Assembly: GCF_036588685.1 (NCBI RefSeq)
Contig: NC_086378.1
Span: 23,351,578 to 23,415,577 of the forward strand
Direction of reading: 5' to 3'
Source of the DNA: Mytilus trossulus
Taxonomy: Eukaryota; Mollusca; Bivalvia; Mytilida; Mytilidae
DNA: 64,000 nt
In this document: in pieces, positions 35,540 through 49,400 of the stretch
Position numbering within the stretch: the stretch's first letter is position 1
Layout: every line of letters begins with the position of its first letter
Translations under genes and position numbers: made by a program
Notes under the pieces: generated by a model
The model's input: the letters and a program-made list of their open reading frames with translations, nothing else
Told to the model about the DNA's origin: nothing
Database searches by the model: none

Positions 35540-36200
35540 TTGTGTTAAAATTGGGATTTTTTACCATGAGGAGCGACATCGCAAAAGGATACTCGGGGTT
35601 TGCTAAATTACGGAAAAATGAATCACACTTCGTACCCCGAAAATTTAACCACATATGTAAAAATGTCTCAGCTTCGAAACAAGCCATCATACAAGTTTAC
35701 GATATGGGCTGAGCAACAGAAGAAAACGTTACCATTACGGCCTATGGAATAACAATTGCGCATATTGCCCCAATTGATTTGGATATAACGGCTACAGTTT
35801 ACTTCGAATGACGAGATCTGACATGATAGCAGAATGCCGAAGTAATTGATTTAATTGACAAGTCTGAGCACCATTGGTGACAAAGGATGCTTAAGTTTCT
35901 TAAGGGTAAATACTAAAGAGTACAAGGGCCATGATCCCCAAATACGTCGGCTAACATTCGCATCACCCCTGGTTGTCAGGGGAGTGTAGATTACAGATTT
36001 CTAGATCATATCACAGTTTAGCTCGAACTAAGACCAATTCAGAACCGGCCATATGGTAGACATGAGATGGTCTTAACAGAACTTCCGGCACTAATTTACA
36101 AAAGCGGCTAGTTCGATGTGAGGCTGAAGAGTCAAGTGATGTTAATTAGCCGGAAACGAGATACGGATCCGAATGATTAAATTTTAGATGTTTTATGGAG
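35540..36200. other. Unrecognised, less AT-rich intergenic block
   Basis: This block is less AT-rich than its surroundings. It has one open stretch of about 45 codons at about 36020-36160, broken at both ends, and scattered stops elsewhere. No domain is recognisable. It may be a decayed gene or element fragment, but nothing here supports a specific call. Confidence 0.3.
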
Positions 36201-37330
36201 AAAAAAACCCAAATCTCTTTCATTAATTTGGTCAAATGAGATAACCTGTAGTATCTATATCATACCATAAGTCCGTAAAAAAAGTATACCAACATGGTTG
36301 ATCCGCTAACTGATGCGTTTTCTCGATGCTGACCGATATTTGATTAGAAGATAGTTGATCCCTTAACAATCCATATGTGCACATGTGACCTTCTGATCAC
36401 ATCCTATAACGTGTGAAGTATAACTAATAATAATGAAACTTAACCCTACATAAAAAGTATCCGAAAATTTAAAAAAAAACGAGAGATACTTCATAAAAAC
36501 AAACAACACACAAAACAATACAAAAGCAAAAACTTAATATTAACTAATGGTACTACGAAGCACCCCATACATTATTATGTAGAAAAGTAAACCTTGATGA
36601 TAACATTAGTTTTGGGGTTCTGGAAATAGAAATGATTCTGTCAGCGCAAATGTAGCCGTCTCTACGTTCGACTGATACTCTGTTATAACATTGCTACTTT
36701 TTTTAATGTTATTCGTTTTTCTTTAATTAAATTGCATGGCGTAATTTATTTCTCTTTTTCTTTTATATCCCGAGCTCCCACGCAGCGACCAAGCTTATTA
36801 TATGATTTTTTGTGTTGATAGTTTTTGTCGTATATTTATCAATGTCATCTGCTTAGCATGTGCTTTATATTCTATTGAAGGATGTAAACAATTTAACAAT
36901 TGCTAATAATTTATAAGATATGCCATAGTTTATGATTATCAAAAATATATCAATGCTTAGAATATTGTTATCAGTCGTGTCTCTCTTTGGACATTTCTAC
37001 GAACAAGTAGCGAATAAGGAATAAAGAATAATGAACGAAAAGTAATGAATAACAAATAAGCAAATAAGTAACAATAAGGAATACAGAATGAAAACCAATA
37101 AGGAATACGTATACAATTTGTCGACCCTATGTATTTTCCTGTTACGTAAAACAAGCCTAACTTGTACAAAGTAGTAAAGAGACTTCCTGTTTATACTTTT
37201 TACGTTTAATATATGTATTTGTTTATAATCCGTTTCTTGTTTGCGTCTGACCACAACGGAACAAACACTTATTGTGTTATAACAATGCACTTTTTAAATT
37301 ACAAGAATTTTTTTACGTTGCATTCCACCG

Positions 37331-37338
37331 TATAAATA
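37331..37338 (+). promoter_or_regulatory. TATA box of TG2 (predicted)
   Basis: TATAAATA lies 85 nt upstream of the TG2 ATG at 37416. A start near 37361 would give a leader of about 55 nt with no upstream ATG and no need for a leader intron. Confidence 0.6.
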
Positions 37339-37415
37339 AGCATGTTGGTAGAAGAAACATCTAAGCCGTCTGCTAATACAAGTAGCACACTGCTGTGAGG
37401 GTAATCCACTATACA

Positions 37416-40400
37416 ATGTTTGGTTTCTTCAGAAATTTATTTTACGGTCCAGAACGAGGCGACGATTATCGCTTTCCCTGGGACAGAGATGAAGATCTGG
37501 ACAGAGGAAGGGAAGAAAGATTAGCTAGGAGAAGAAGGAGATTCGAAGAAGAAGATGACTCTCGTGAAAGACGAGGGCGAGATGACATCGTAACTAATGG
37601 TTTGTTTATACTTCGTATGCTTTTTATATTACGGTACCAATGTTTACTAGAATTTGGAAAACACTGTTTTTGTTTAACGTATCATCTAAGTGGATATATA
37701 AGCAAATATAATGTCTTAACCAAATCTTGGATTTGTTTTTGATTAAAGCAGATCAGCTCTTCAGTATGCGTGGTGCTCATATCTACTCAATCTAAATTGA
37801 TCAATATAGTATTTCAAAACGTCATAAAAGCACAATTGTATGAAATATCACAAAAATATTAAAGGCAATACAGGGTACTTCTGGTTAAATATTAAATACT
37901 TAAATCCGCCTCTCTTAAGACACAAGTTTCATACTATAACTTTTCTATTTGCTTTAATTTGACAAATCCGTGTAATAGTGGGGAGGAGGGACAATCTCGT
38001 TTTAAATTTCCTGAAAGTGGAAGATAAAAGATTTAATGGAGTGCCGGAATTTTTTTTATCAAATTTTATCAAAGTAGAATTTAAAGTCCTATGTGACACC
38101 GAAACATGTGTACTATAAACAAGTTCGTCGGCAAAAAAAACCAACTAAAAAATGAATGCACAAAGTTCTGCCCCTTAAACGTGTTGATAATAGTATTTAA
38201 TATATTTTGCTCATTAATGAAGGAATTTGTTTTTTTTTTAATTATTAGAGTCGGACGAAAGAGTAAATAAGAAGTTTCATGTAAGGAATGTTAACCTGAA
38301 TATCCAGAAAAACACAAAAGAACATCACACCGATAGGTTCATGTGTACCAAGAGAGAGAGAAATCAGGAGTTGGTAGTAAGAAGAGGACAATCTTTCATA
38401 ATGACCATAACTTTTGACAGACCATATAACAATCAAGAAAATGAAATATATTTTCATTTCAAAACAGGTATATATAGTTATAGTCAAAGGTACCAGGATT
38501 ATAATTTAGTACGCCAGACGCGCGTTTCAGTATTGACATTCATTTTGATAAAGATTTTTTTCTTTCTTTTACATGACCTTTTTTTCAATTCTGAGATACA
38601 AATTCTTTTCTCAATCAGTGCAATGAAATCAACTTATAACATATGATCTTTAAGTATGATGTACATAAATAAATTTAAGTTTTACAAGTATTAAGAATTG
38701 GAAATAATTTTATTTTAGGTAAACGCCCAATGACATCCAAAAGTACTTCCATTAAACTAAACATGAGTGAAGACCCCACAAGTACTGGTGATGTTACACA
38801 GTGGTTTGCAAAGATGGTTTATAAAACTGATACCTCAATTGATGTAGAAATAAAGCCTCCATGTAACTGTATCATTGGCGAATGGCGATTCACAATACAG
38901 ACAGAATCTAAACTAAAGGAAGAGAACGAGCCAATATCACTTATGTATGAACACAACGAGGATGTTATTGTCATCTTAAACCCTTGGTGTAAAGGTCAGT
39001 AATTTTATTTAAAAAAAGGGCTAGATTTCTTGATACTTTAAATACCACTATAAAGAGTTACATGGTGCTTTAATGCCTTTGCTAAACACAATTTGTTTTA
39101 GAAATCACAAGTCAGTTTTTTCCTTAAAATTCATCCTTCACAATACATGAGAAAGGATGTCAACCGGAGGTATAAAAAGAACACTTCTTGAAGCATGCTG
39201 GTATCGTTTTATTTTTTCAATCCTGTAACTTTTAAAATCGTTTGAGTGAGAGAATTCTGTCACGAAATTGCATATATAAAGTATCATTAATGTTCAACAA
39301 CATACAATAAGTTGATTTTTTATAAAAATAATTAAGTTTATTTTGGGAAAATATTACCATCTTAGATTTATAAAATAACTAATATCGAAGAATTCAAATA
39401 TAGAAAACAATGAACTCGTGACCGCACAACACTGCTAATTAACTCATTGCTACGCGCACTAGTGAATTAACGTGTAATTCTTTCATTCGTTGAACCTTCT
39501 CCTATATTCAAATTCTTGGATCAATTTGTATATGACTATTGTTATTGTACATGATATGGTGTAAGATGTTCCTCTTCCTTTACCGGTTTGTGGTCTAACA
39601 GCAGGATGTTGTGATATAACTCTCAAAATATGTTTACAAATTTTGTTTTCAAATAGCTACAGATGCACTTTTTTGTGTTTTCTCGGTTTATATTTCATTT
39701 GTACTGGAACTGTACCAGGTCAGGAATATGTCAGTTATTTGCCATTTGTTTGATATAATTGAGCTTTTGATTTTGCCATTAGTTGGGGACCTTTCTGTTT
39801 TGAATTTTCATTGGAGTTCGGTAGTTTCGTTATTTTTATTTTTTATTGACGTTTCTTTCACGTACCTTATTGGTAATTTGATTTTGAGTGAATCTTGCAT
39901 GTGGTTTGTAAACTGGTATCTGTCTGGGAATTTAATCATTTCTGTTTTGGTGTGTGAGTGTATCAAGAAGGTCTTCTGATGATATTAAGCCATACACAGA
40001 CATGCCGCGGGTATTGTTATATGTAATATATTATATGCATTTTTGATTCCAAAATACATAAAGATATCAAAGGTTTACAATTTCACAAAGGTGATGCGCG
40101 ATGGATAAACTATCAGCCATGGTCGAACTGATTTGGGAAGTTGAATCTAAAACACATACCAGGGTCTATGGACACACACATCAGCTTTTGTTACTGAGGA
40201 GTGTTCTAAATGGCTGTGTGTTTTGTTTGAACACACAGCTTTTCCCTTTGAGCTCTGTTTACAACCACAGCTCAAATGGGGCATTTGTGATTCCAAATAC
40301 ATAATTTAAACTGAAATGAAAATCATACTAGTAAAAGGGTATGGTCGCTGTAAAATCTGGTTCCATCTATCATTTTTTTTTCCGAAATAGTCAGTACTAT

Positions 40401-43400
40401 GACAGTCAATTGCCAATAGTTTGTGGAGATTGTCCTTAAACTACTCAGTTTACATGGACATAAAAGTAAAGAGTTTAAAGGGACATAAGAGTACACAGTT
40501 TACAGGGACATACAGTTTTAGAATATAACTTGAAGTTTGTGATAACCTTTTTCCCGAAGAGGCTCGTTTAAGAATTTGTCACAATTATTTTCAAAATACC
40601 TGATGGTACATGCGTCTGTCTTTCTATTCAATTAATGTACCTGTTGAAATCGTTGCAAATTACAAAAATAACAATAGACTGTCAGTTCAGATAGAGGGAC
40701 TTTGTGCATATGATCTGTTGATAAAATACAATAGTTACCAATCATAATGATTGAGTTGCATTAAAAATAATCAGCAATTTTCAATAATAAACCATACACA
40801 GCATATATAGATGAGGCCAACTGTTGATTATATAATATAGTTATAAAATTGATCATTTTGAGCTTTATATGGATTGGTTTTTCGAGTTAGCTATTCATTT
40901 GACCACCAATGCCTGTACAATTTTCTCTTATTTATTTTTCTCATAAAAACAGATGATCAAGTGTACATGGGAAAAGAATCGTTGCTTGATGAATATATAT
41001 TAAATGAATCTGGCGCAATATTTGTTGGAAATTATTATCAACGGTCAATCAAACCATGGAACTTTGGACAGGTATAAAATAAAAATATTGTTTTACTTAA
41101 AAAAAAAAAAAAAAAAAAGAAGAAAAAAAAAGAGAGACAAAACTCGGAAAGCTAAAGAAAAAGGGGACACAGAGGTATAATGTGTATCTATTGAAAGTCA
41201 TCAGCAAATCACACAGACACACAAGCACGCCACTACCACTAGTAAAAAAGACTTGTTAGAAGAAGTCGTGTATTTACTTACATAATATTTATGTCATCAA
41301 CGTTTGAAAGTTGGTAATAAAGGTAATTATTACTGTTTCTGATTTTGCTAATATTGATGTTTATTGTTTAAACATTGTTAAGGTGATCAATCGGCCTTAT
41401 TGCTCACACATCATTTTCGTATAATACTAGTACATAATAGTTTAAATATTTATATTGCAGTTTCAAGATGAAATTCTAAGTATATGTCTACATCTGATCA
41501 GGAAAGGATTCAATAATGTGATAGATCCAGGAATGGGAGATGTTGTCAAACTATCTCGAGTTATATCGAAAATGGTAAACTTAGAACACTTGTATGCAGT
41601 GTATTACTTTTTCCCATAAGATCACATGGAGTATGAGTACTACTGTTATTATAATATTATGTAAACCTGTACTATGATTGCACGATATATAGGGAACTAT
41701 TTAGTTTTATATTTGTACAGCAAAAAACCATTACACAAATAACCGTGTCTTGTTCTTTGGTTTTAGGGTAAGTTTTCTTTGTGTTCATATAGGAAATTAT
41801 AATTACTAGGAGGTCAAAGACTGAGCAACACAAACCCCACAATAAACTGGGGGTGATCTCATGTGCTCCGGAAAGGTAAGCAGATCTTGCTCCACATGTT
41901 GGTCAAACTGTTCCTATTTGTGAATGATCTATATAGCTAAAAAAAACAACCTTTCGATCTAAGATCTGGCAATTCAATTTGCCGTAAGTTATTATTTTAA
42001 TACATACAATAAGTTAAAAATCACTACAACTGCCGGTGAATGCACAAGATGACAATGGTATTGTATTTGTTAATACAATTCGCCGTAAGTTAAATTTTTT
42101 AATACTTACAATTGGTTAAAAATCACTACAACTTCAGGTGAATGCCCAAGATGACAATGGTATTGTATCTGTTAATACAATTCGCCGTATGTTATTATTT
42201 TAATACTTACAATTACTTAAAAATCACTACAATTGCAGGTGAATGCCCAAGATGACAATGGTATTGTATCTGTTAATACAATTCGCCGTATGTTATTATT
42301 TTAATACTTACAATTGGTTAAAAATCACTACAATTGCAGGTGAATGCCCAAGATGACAATGGTATTGTATCTGTTAATAACTACATTAAATGTATGTTTC
42401 ATTATAATACTTTATTCTGATTGGCTAACTGCACATCACGTGTTATTCCTTAAGCAATTGCATCACTCAATAAAACTTCTCATCCATGATAACACGTGGT
42501 TCCACAAAAAAGTGCACAGGTGAATAAAATAAAAAGAAATAAAATTCGTGTTTTCATGATCATAGCTAAAACATGTAATTATAAGTGTTGAATGCTTCTT
42601 TTTGTAACTTTATAGGGTTGTAAAAGCGTTGACCGTGCGTACATTTTTAGAATGAAGCGCGGACAAAATGTACTTCGGTCAACGCTTTTGCAGCCCAATA
42701 AAGGTACAAAAAGAAGCACTCAATTCTTAAATACAATTCGCCGTATGTTATTATTTTAATACTTACAATTGCAGGTGAATGCCCAAGATGACAATGGTAT
42801 TGTATCTGGTAACTGGAGTGGTGATTACACTGGTGGGACTGCTCCATTTAAATGGGTTGGAAGTGTAGCTGTGTTGAAAGAGTATGAAGATAACAATGGA
42901 ACGCCAGTAAAGTTTGGACAGTGCTGGGTATTTTCAGGAATTACAACAACAGGTATATGTAGAAAAATAATATATTTTGTTTTCACTTTTTCTGGTTCTA
43001 TGGATTTAAAGAAAGATAAAAAGATACAAAGGTTATACTAAACATATTAAGTCCAACACGAAAAAAAATGATTCCCGTAACCAATAGATATGCAAAAGAC
43101 AGACGAATCGACGAGCAATCTAATAAACACGCCGTCGAAAAGTTTAAAGTTAAAATGAGTAAATAAGCAGCACAAAACCCTATAAAAATCTGGAATGCGC
43201 TCAAAAAGAATGATGAACATTAATTGATGATTTACAGAAGAACAAAAAGCTTCAGTTAATCTACCTATACAATTTCGTGTTTATGTTTTAACTGAATTTT
43301 ACAGATAAACAACAACACGTATGATGTCTAGAATTTAAAATAATATTGCTGCTTATAGCTTTTTATTGTCAACAATTGCAACCGACGGAGAAATTAGATC

Positions 43401-46400
43401 ATTACATTGATACAAGTGGATTATCGAATTTATCCAATCGAGATAGTTAAATTATCAATTTTAAAATTTATAATTTAACTATCGAGATTTGATAAATCCG
43501 ATAATCCACGCGTTACTATGTAATTAATCATGATTAAAAGATAAATTTCCTTTTTTAGCTCACCTGGCCCGAAGGGCCAAGTGAGCTTTTCCCATCACTT
43601 TGCGTCCGTCGTCCGTCGTCCGTCGTCTGTCGTCGTCCGTCGTCGTCCGTCGTCGTCCGTCGTCGTTAACTTTTACAAAAATCTTCTCCTCTGAAACTAC
43701 TGGGCCAAATCAAACCAAACTTGGCCACAATCATCATTGGGGTATCTAGTTTAAAAAATGTGTGGCGTGACCCGGTCATCCAACCAAGATGGCCGCCACG
43801 GCTAAAAATAGAACATAGGGGTAAAATGCAGTTTTTGGCTTATAACTCAAAAACCAAAGCATTTAGAGGAAATCTGACATGGGGTCATAATGTTAATCAG
43901 GTCAAGATCTATCTGCCCTGAAATTTTCAGATGAATCGGTTAACCTGTTGTTGGGTTGCTGCCCCTGAATTGGTAATTTTGAGGAAATTTTGCTGTTTTT
44001 GGTTATTATCTTGAATATTATTATAGATAGAGATAAACTGTAAACAGTAATAATGTCCAGCAAAGTTAGATTTACAAATAAGTCAACATGACCGAAATGG
44101 TCAGTTGACCCCTTTAGGAGTTATTGCCCTTTATAGTCAATTTTTAACCATTTTTCATAAATCTAAGTAATCTTTTACAAAAATCTTCTCCTCTGAAACT
44201 ACTGAGCCAAATTAATCCAAACTTGGCCACAATCATCTTTGGGGTATCTAGTTTAAAAATTGTGTGGCGTGACCCGGTCAACCAACCAAGATGGCTGCCA
44301 TGGCTAAAAATAGAACATAGGGGTAAAATGCAGTTTTTGACTTATAACTCAAAAACCAAAGCATTTTGAGGAAATTTGACATCGGATAAAACGTTTATCA
44401 GGTCAATATCTATCTGCCCTGAAATTTTCAGATGAATTGGACAATCGGTTGTTGGCTTGCTGCCCTCCAATTGGTAATTTTTAAAGAAATTTTGCCGTTT
44501 TTGGTTATTATCTTGAATACTATTATAGATAGAGATAAACTGTAAACAGCAATAATGTTCAGCAAAGTAAGATCTACAAATAAGTCAACATGACCTAAAT
44601 GGTCAATTGACCCCTTAAGGAGTTATTGCTCTTTATAGTCAATTTTTAACAATTTTCATTAATTCGGTAAATTTATGTAAATTTTTACCAAATATTTTTC
44701 TCTGTTACTAATGGGCAAGGTTCATTATAGATATAATTGTAAGAAGCAAGAACGTTCAGAAAAGTAAGAACTTCCAACACATCACCATCACCAAAATACA
44801 ACTTTGTCATGAATCCATTTGTGTCCTTTAATATGCACATAGACCAAGGTGAGCGACACAGGCTCTTTAGAGCCTCTAGTTTTTGTAAACCAAAATCCCC
44901 ATCGAGTGCACCTGTCAGAACATGTTTGACCATTCCAGGGAGCTGAGAAAGGTTATGACCCTTGACTCGGCCAATAATTTTTTATGAGATCACCACAAAC
45001 CACACGTTGATTAAAAATTTGTATACAATAGGTTAGGAAAGGGATATATTGCCATATAATTAGAGAACACCAAATACAACTTTGTGTAACTAGTAATTGA
45101 AGTCCCCATCAAAATTGCAAAAATGTTCATTATAAAACTGAAAATTCATTAATGAAACAACAATCTTGCAATGGTCTTCTTTTTTTTTTTAAAGATGTTG
45201 AACATTTCTGAGTCTGTGACTATTGCTTTTTTAATTTTTAAATCAAACTTATATAAAAGAAAAACAAAGTTTGTTGCTTGTAAACACTTGAACCTTATTA
45301 GCTCACCTGGCCCGAAGGGCCAAGTGAGCTTTTGTCATCACTTGGCGTCCGTCGTCCGTCGTCGTCGTCGTACGTCGTCGTTAACTTTTACAAAAATCTT
45401 CTCCTCTGAAACTCCCGGGCCAAATTAAAGCAAACTTGGCCGAAATCACCATTGGGTTATCTAGTTTAAAAAATGTGTGGCGTGACCCGCCAAACCAACC
45501 AAGATGGCCGCCATGGCTAAAAATAGAACATAGGGGTAAAATGCAGTTTTTTGCTTATAACTCAAAAACCAAAGCATTTAGAGCAAATCTGTCTTGTGTC
45601 AAATTGTTTATCAGGTTAAGATCTTTCTGCCCTGAAATTTTCAGATGAATAGGACAACCTGTTGTTGGGTTGCTGCCCCTGAATTGGCAATTTTAGGGAA
45701 ATTTTGCTGTTTTTGGTTATTATCTTGAATATTATTATAGGTAGAGATAAACTGTAAACAGCAATAATGTTCAGCAAAGTAAGATTTACAAATAAGTCAA
45801 CATGACCAAAATGGTCAGTTGACCTCTTTAGGAGTAATTGCTCTTTAAAGTAAATTTTTAACCATTTTTCATAAATCTTATAGATCTTTTACAGCCTCTG
45901 AAACTGCTGGGCTAAATTAATCCAAACTTCGCCACAATCGTCGTTGGGGTATCTAGTTTAAAAAATGTGTGGCGTGACCCAGCCAACCAACCAAGATGGC
46001 CGCCATGGCTAAAAATAGAACATAGGGGTAAAATGCAGTTTTTGGCTTATAACTAAGAAACCAAAGCATTCAGAGCAAATCTGACATGGATTAAAATTGT
46101 TTATCAGGTCAAGATCTATCAGCCCTGAAATTTTCAGATTATTAGGATAACCTGTTGTTGGGTTGCCGCCCCTGAATTGGTAATTTTAGGGAATTTTGCT
46201 GTTTTTGGTTTTTATCTTGAATGTTATTATAGATAGAGATAAACTGTAAACAGCAATGGCCACAATCATCTTTGGGTATTTAGTTTAAAAAATGTGTGGC
46301 ATGACCCCGCCAACCAACCAATACGGCTGCCATAGCTAAAAATAGAACATAGGAGTAAAATGTAGTTTTTGGCTTATAACTCAAAAACGAACGCATTTAG

Positions 46401-49400
46401 AACAAATCTGACGCTTTTAAATTGTTTATCAGGTCAACATCTATCTGCCCTGAAATTTTCATATGGATCAGCCAACCGGTTGTTTGGTTGCTGCTCTGAA
46501 TTGGTAATTTTAGGGAAATTTTGCTGTTTTTGGTTATCATCTTGAATATTATTATAGATAGAGACAGCAATAAGGTACAGCAAGGTAAGACCTAAAAAGA
46601 AGTCAACATGATTAAAATGGTCAATTGACCCCCTAAGGAGTTATTGTCCTTTATGGAAATTTTTTAACAATTTTCATAAAATTTGTAAATTTTTACAAAC
46701 ATTTTCCACTGAAATTACTGGGCCAAGTTCATTATAGATAGAAATAATTGTAAGCAGCAAGAATGTTCAGTAAAGTAAGATGTACAAACACATCAACATC
46801 ACCAAAACACTATTTTGTCATGAATCCATCTGCGTCCTTTGTTTAATATTCACATACACCAAGGTGAGCGACACAGGCTCTTTAGAGCCTCTAGTTATTT
46901 ATTCCTTTCAGTTTGCCGAGCTATTGGAATGCCTGCCAGAAGTATATCTAATTTCTCATCAGCGCATGATACAGACGGAACAACGACCATTGACAAAGTA
47001 TTTGTTAGAGATCGCAATGAATTAGTCGAGAAGGAAATGCCGGACTCAATTTGGTATAAATTTCAGATAATACATTACATATATCTTAATGTTTCCATCG
47101 TTTTAATTACTATAAAAAAAAATATCGAAAAAGTTATAAAAAGGCATCATCTTTTAATTGAAATTTGCCCATTGATGATCATATAATTAATCCAAATGAT
47201 TACCATATCAAATTTTCAAAATAAAATAGAATTCTTCAATGTGAAATAATTTGTTCATGCTATTTTGTGATAACAGGAATTTTCACGTGTGGAATGAAGC
47301 ATGGATGACAAGAATTGACCTTGGGAAAGGTTATGAAGGCTGGCAAGTTATTGATGCAACACCACAGGAAACTAGTGAAGGTACTAACATGTACATATTT
47401 AGGGGTGTTCCTATGCATATTTTGAATAATGCTTGTTTTTTCTTTGTTTTGATTTTGTTAAAAAAAAAGACATTGGCTAGCGAAGATGTCTTTCATAAGG
47501 CTTCTGTGTGTCAACGGATTACAATATTGAAACTGTTCCATATTTGAAATGTGGTATTATTATGGCTTAAATGGGATATTATTCGTAACTGTCCCCTTAG
47601 TTTTTCCATCTCTTGTATATTCTAGTCAAATTAATAAATAGTCATTGCATCGACATATATAATAATGAGTGTTATTTCCGAAGATTCTCAATGAACTCTG
47701 AAATTATAATTTTAATTTTACTATTTTTTATATTTAGGATTTTTTACGTGGTCAGTTATCATCAACATCCTTATTGAAAAACAGGCATTTTTTCAAAGTC
47801 AATAAAATGGATGAAAAGAAAACGAGTAATCCTTTTTAAATGGATACTTTGTAAACGTATACTGGACGAAGGTGCCATGTAAAATTGACAATATTTTCAA
47901 CATAAAGAATTTGGAAAAAATCATGTTTAATTTCGAAGTGATGAGATTAAAAATCTCAGTGCAATCACTTGTATCGAACATAAGTCAATAAATTAAAATA
48001 ACTTGGTAAATAGTTTACATTTTTGCGTCTTATTTAAACAGGCATATACTGTTGTGGTCCGGCACCTGTCATTGCCATCAAACATGGAGAAATATCAAAA
48101 GTCAATTATGATGCGCCGTTCATATTTGCCGAGGTAAATGCAGACATTGTTAGCTGGGAGATGCGTGGTCCGCCGGCAAATGACATGATAGTCATAAAAG
48201 CAGAAACTAAATCGTAAGTGAAAAAGCATATGGAGAAATTGTCATAGAAATATTTTCTTAATATAGGTTTTAAGGTTTCCAATCGCCAAATGTTGTAAGA
48301 AGGATCAAGATGTAAATGTTTCCGAAATCTAACCATAACTTATGATTTAATCATTACTTTTAGATTTCGGCAATTTAGTACATTCCGAATTCTTGTTTTC
48401 TAAACTCAAACCAACAAATCAACAAGAACGTAAGCCTTTGCCAATATGACTTCTAACAATCAAACACCACAACGGATCATGCTTAATTTGCTCCAGCCGC
48501 CTTGTGTATCGGTCAAAACCAGTTGTATAGTACACTATGAGCCTCGTCGAAGATAGAACGTTGTATGTTATACTAATGTCCATTCGTTTGGCATTACGAC
48601 GTTCGATAACTCAAAGTTGACTTTACATATGCTGATATGATTTAAACATAATATTCGTATTGACTCAAGAAATTTAACATCCAATTTTTTTTTATCAATT
48701 ATAGGCTTTGTCGTTTCAGAGTTACGGGACTTTTACCGTTAGAATTAAAGCCATTTTCCCATATCACGGACCAACACCAGTATTCCTTGACTGATTTCCT
48801 CAATACTTGTTTCTTCTATAGAACCATTTTATTTGTTTATGATTACATGTCTTTTACATAAATGTCCCATTTTATTCTTGAAACAATTTGAATATGCACA
48901 TTCAGGACGTATCATGCGCTTTTGGCGCAGCTGTTTATTTGTCATATTACAGCCAGTTTCCCATTTGATTTTGCACATATTGGTACTTGCTTTTCAAACT
49001 TCATGTAGTATAAGGTTTTCTCCAACATAACGTTTATTTCGATATAACTACATTCATGAAGAAATACTGTAAATCCAGAAATTTTGACGAGGTTTTTATT
49101 ATTTCGAAAATTGCGAAAAGATAGGTGTCACACAATCTCATTAAAATCCGATGTTTTGATACGCTACCATTCAGCGGAGGGTAGCGTATCAGAACATCGG
49201 ATTTTAATGAGATTGGGTGTCACAAAATAAAAACTTGCACTTTTACTTTTATATATAGCATTATTTAAATGCAGCATTTCTGAATAATCGCAATAATTGA
49301 GTTCGCACTTGTGTCGACTTTCCAACTATCACAATAATAAATTCACGCAATAAATTCGTAAAAAAGATTGCTATATACAGCAGGATTTTTCTGTGACGTT

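Noticed and set aside
43721-45648. Short ORFs repeated at 43721 and 45436 ([14 protein letters not shown])
   Set aside because: They recur because they sit in the 500-bp units of the terminal-hairpin elements; stops and indels differ between units, so there is no conserved protein.
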